Source of the DNA: Balneola sp. | GTDB taxonomy: Bacteria; Bacteroidota; Rhodothermia; Balneolales; Balneolaceae | NCBI GenBank assembly: GCA_002730655.1 | Contig: PCAT01000091.1 | Span: 1-8,792 of the forward strand | Direction of reading: 5' to 3' | Length of the DNA stretch: 8,792 bases | Shown here: piece after piece, positions 6,865-8,792 of the stretch | Layout: every line of letters starts with the position of its first letter | Numbering within the stretch: the stretch's first letter is position 1 | The notes under the pieces: model-generated | Database searches by the model: none | Seen by the model: only the letters and a program-made list of their open reading frames with translations | Told to the model about the DNA's origin: nothing | Position numbers and translations under genes: made by a program

Positions 6865-7146
6865 TCAGTCAATAGTTACTGAATCAGCTAACAATGTTAA
6901 ATCATTTGAAACCATTTCAACAACTCCACCAGAGATAGTAAATAAATAATCTCCAGAGATAGTAAATAAATAATCTCCAGTCTCTGTATGAACAGCAACA
7001 TCGCCAGATTGTAAAGTAGAAACAATTGGCGCATGATTTTGCTTAACCTCGAAGCTTCCAAGTGTGCCGGGCATACGTACTCCAGTGACATTACCCTCAA
7101 ATACTGCACCCACTGGGGTTAAAATTTTAGCCTTAAAAGTTGACAT
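6865..7146 (-). CDS. atpC: F1F0 ATP synthase epsilon subunit, short form
   Basis: Central-stalk subunit of F1 that couples gamma rotation to the c-ring on the cytoplasmic side of the inner membrane. It has 93 residues and shows the N-terminal beta-sandwich only: PVGAVFEG (11-18), MPGTLGSFEV (25-34), NHAP (37-40), SGG (72-74) and LLAD (85-88). The C-terminal two-helix domain that inhibits ATP hydrolysis in E. coli and Bacillus is absent; the protein ends at TID soon after the sandwich. GDYLFTIS appears twice in a row (57-64 and 65-72), from a perfect 24-bp DNA duplication; without it the protein would be 85 residues. The ATG is 2 nt after the atpD stop, with AGAGG 7 nt upstream inside the end of atpD, a possible ribosome binding site. 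Translation is probably coupled to atpD. Confidence 0.93.
   Translation of the reverse strand: MSTFKAKILTPVGAVFEGNVTGVRMPGTLGSFEVKQNHAPIVSTLQSGDVAVHTETGDYLFTISGDYLFTISGGVVEMVSNDLTLLADSVTID
6931..6978. repeat. Perfect 24-bp tandem duplication inside atpC
   Basis: Positions 6931-6954 and 6955-6978 are identical, and period-24 identity extends over 6929-6980, so the 4-mer CCAG occurs at both ends and at the junction. The unit is a multiple of three and keeps the reading frame, adding eight residues to the epsilon subunit. The absence of any difference between copies suggests a recent event, or an assembly or sequencing artefact. Confidence 0.97.
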
Positions 7147-7148
7147 GA

Positions 7149-8639
7149 TTAAGCCTCTTCTGATTCAGCCAACATTTTTTCCCCTTTACTTATAGCTTCT
7201 TCAATATTACCCACCATGTAGAAGGCACCTTCAGGTAATTGATCTAATTCGCCATCAATAATCATTTTGACTCCTTTTACTGTTTCCTCAATTTTCACAT
7301 ACTTTCCAGGTGCTCCTGTAAACTGTTCAGCAACAAAAAATGGTTGGGATAAGAATCTTTGTACACGTCTTGCGCGACTTACAACCAATTTATCTTCATC
7401 AGATAACTCGTCCATTCCAAGGATGGCAATGATATCTTGAAGATCTTTATAATTTTGAAGTAAAATGGTGGTTCTTCTGGCTGTACTGTAATGTTCTTCT
7501 CCTACTACTTTTGGGTCAATGATTCTAGATGTTGAATCAAGCGGATCAACTGCTGGATATATACCAATTTGTGTTAGTGCACGCGAAAGCACAGTAGTTG
7601 CATCTAAGTGAGTGAAAGTTGTTGCTGGCGCTGGATCTGTCAAGTCATCAGCAGGAACATAAACTGCTTGTACAGAAGTAATTGATCCTTTTTTTGTTGA
7701 TGTAATTCGCTCCTGCATTGCACCCATTTCTGTGGCTAATGTAGGCTGATAACCTACTGCAGAAGGCATACGACCAAGCAATGCTGAAACTTCAGAACCT
7801 GCCTGAGTAAAGCGAAAAATATTGTCAATAAACAGTAAGATGTCACGTGATACCTCATCTCGGAAATATTCTGCAACAGTCAATCCAGAAAGTGCTACAC
7901 GAGCACGTGCGCCAGGGGGCTCATTCATCTGACCAAATACAAGGGTTGCTTGTGATTCTTTGATTTTTTCATGATCAACCTTACTTAAATCCCAGTTTCC
8001 ATTCTCCATGGATTCCTTGAATTCATCACCATAATTGATAACTCCAGACTCAATAAATTCACGTAGTAAATCATTACCCTCACGAGTACGTTCTCCAACA
8101 CCCGCAAAAACAGAAAGTCCACCATGCTGCTTTGCAATGTTGTTAATTAATTCCTGTATAAGTACTGTCTTACCTACACCAGCACCGCCAAATAAACCGA
8201 TTTTACCACCTTTGGCATATGGACATAATAAATCAACGACTTTAATTCCGGTTTCTAACATCTCAGTTGAGGTGGCCAACTGGTCGAAATTAGGTGCTTC
8301 CCTGTGAATAGGATAACTATTATTCCCTTCGGGCTGCTTAATTCCATCTATTGACTCACCTACAACATTAAATAATCGACCTCTTATATCTTCACCCACT
8401 GGCATAGCGATTGCTTTACCTGTATCAACTACAACTTCACCTCTCACCAAACCTTCAGTAGAATCCATCGCAATGGTACGAACTCTGTCTTCTCCTAAGT
8501 GTTGAGCTACTTCCAAGTAGAGAGTAGATCCATCAGCATTTTCTATGGTTAATGCATTCAAAATGGAAGGAGTTTTTGCATTTGAAAAATCTACGTCTAC
8601 AACGGGACCAATTACCTGCGCGACTATTCCTTTATTCAT
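7149..8639 (-). CDS. atpD: F1F0 ATP synthase beta subunit (catalytic)
   Basis: Catalytic subunit of the F1 hexamer, which makes ATP from ADP and phosphate using proton or sodium flow. It has 496 residues. The N-terminal beta-barrel starts at IVAQVIGPVVDVDF (5-18). The nucleotide domain has Walker A GGAGVGKT (151-158), GERTREG with catalytic Glu183 (182-188), Walker B LLFIDN with Asp272 (268-273) and GQMNEPPGARARV (236-248). The C-terminal domain has DELSDED (410-416), the DELSEED-type lever that contacts gamma. Residues about 203-228 form an insertion that E. coli AtpD lacks and that, to my knowledge, is typical of Bacteroidota. First gene of the atpD-atpC pair; the other ATP synthase genes are not in this window. 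The ATG is in the expected place, and no strong Shine-Dalgarno is visible. Confidence 0.98.
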   Translation of the reverse strand: MNKGIVAQVIGPVVDVDFSNAKTPSILNALTIENADGSTLYLEVAQHLGEDRVRTIAMDSTEGLVRGEVVVDTGKAIAMPVGEDIRGRLFNVVGESIDGIKQPEGNNSYPIHREAPNFDQLATSTEMLETGIKVVDLLCPYAKGGKIGLFGGAGVGKTVLIQELINNIAKQHGGLSVFAGVGERTREGNDLLREFIESGVINYGDEFKESMENGNWDLSKVDHEKIKESQATLVFGQMNEPPGARARVALSGLTVAEYFRDEVSRDILLFIDNIFRFTQAGSEVSALLGRMPSAVGYQPTLATEMGAMQERITSTKKGSITSVQAVYVPADDLTDPAPATTFTHLDATTVLSRALTQIGIYPAVDPLDSTSRIIDPKVVGEEHYSTARRTTILLQNYKDLQDIIAILGMDELSDEDKLVVSRARRVQRFLSQPFFVAEQFTGAPGKYVKIEETVKGVKMIIDGELDQLPEGAFYMVGNIEEAISKGEKMLAESEEA

Positions 8640-8710
8640 GAGTAAATAGTATTAATTAAAAACTTATTTAAGGGGAATTTTCTACTTGAAAATAAAAAAA
8701 CATAAGATAT

Positions 8711-8741
8711 TAAAGATAGAGACTTAAGATCTAATAGGCAA
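8711..8741 (-). promoter_or_regulatory. Promoter candidate for atpD-atpC
   Basis: On the minus strand, TTG (8741-8739) is followed after 20 nt by TATCTTTA (8718-8711). This fits the Bacteroidota pattern TTG - about 19-21 nt - TAnnTTTG with one mismatch at the last base. The start codon lies about 70 nt downstream. The surroundings are very AT-rich, so a chance match is possible. Confidence 0.4.
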
Positions 8742-8761
8742 TGAAAAGCTACTCCTTTTTA

Positions 8762-8779
8762 ACTATCAAAACAGATAGT
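8762..8779. repeat. Small hairpin near the right edge
   Basis: ACTATC (8762-8767) and GATAGT (8774-8779) form a perfect 6-bp stem around a 6-nt loop. It lies about 20 nt upstream of the atpD promoter candidate. It could end a transcript coming from beyond the window or be an operator. No T-run follows on either strand, so a terminator is not well supported. Confidence 0.3.
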
Positions 8780-8792
8780 AGTTGTCAGTGAA

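Noticed and set aside
6897..7109. Open frame on the minus strand overlapping atpC in another frame
   Set aside because: Overlaps the well-supported atpC; its repeated YLLSLEII segment is just the 24-bp duplication read in another frame.
8035..8307. Open frame on the plus strand inside atpD
   Set aside because: Lies wholly opposite the conserved Walker A region of atpD; a mirror of coding constraint with no family match.
8741..8791. Small plus-strand reading frame of 16 codons starting with ATG near the right edge
   Set aside because: Very short, no recognisable motif, and it runs through the atpD upstream region and the 8762-8779 hairpin; likely chance.
8766..8792. Possible C-terminal end of another minus-strand gene entering from the right edge
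   Set aside because: Two frames stay open for 8-10 codons before a stop, which is too short to choose a frame or support a gene.
1..8792. CRISPR arrays, tRNA or rRNA genes, insertion sequences, phage or defence genes
   Set aside because: No spaced repeats, cloverleaf-like sequences, transposase or integrase motifs were seen; all long frames are housekeeping genes with consistent composition.

Overview
The window looks like ordinary core chromosome from a low-GC member of the Bacteroidota or a close relative in the same superphylum. Four signs point there: the ATP synthase beta subunit carries a long insertion after the catalytic-Glu region; atpD and atpC stand apart from the other ATP synthase genes; most genes lack a strong Shine-Dalgarno sequence; and promoter-like sites fit the TTG / TAnnTTTG pattern of this phylum better than the enterobacterial one. 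There is no tRNA, rRNA, CRISPR array, insertion sequence or phage gene. I found no new biological system, and the points of interest are small ones inside known genes and in the spacers.

Layout. (1) Positions 1-2449, minus strand: a tight cluster read pfkA -> pgi -> deoxynucleoside kinase, the last gene cut by the left edge. Gaps are 2 and 11 nt, so it is probably one transcript for upper glycolysis plus nucleoside salvage. (2) Positions 2450-2578: a divergent intergenic region with a perfect 8-bp inverted repeat that overlaps a TAnnTTTG promoter-like box. (3) Positions 2579-6723, plus strand: a three-gene envelope cluster made of a long-chain polyprenyl diphosphate synthase (TTG start), an LpxH-like UDP-2,3-diacylglucosamine hydrolase, and a bifunctional class A penicillin-binding protein whose ATG overlaps the previous stop codon. 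(4) Positions 6724-6864: a convergent spacer with a terminator-like hairpin for each direction. (5) Positions 6865-8639, minus strand: atpD -> atpC, the beta and epsilon subunits of F1. (6) Positions 8640-8792: upstream region of atpD with a promoter candidate and a small hairpin.

How the genes fit together: Pgi and PfkA catalyse consecutive steps from glucose-6-phosphate to fructose-1,6-bisphosphate. The plus-strand cluster joins isoprenoid chain synthesis, lipid A synthesis and peptidoglycan polymerisation, all envelope functions. AtpD and AtpC are the catalytic and central-stalk subunits of the ATP synthase.

The best leads are a perfect 24-bp in-frame tandem duplication in atpC that repeats one beta strand of the epsilon subunit, a His-to-Asp change in the last metal-binding motif of the LpxH-like protein, and the inverted repeat between the two divergent clusters.
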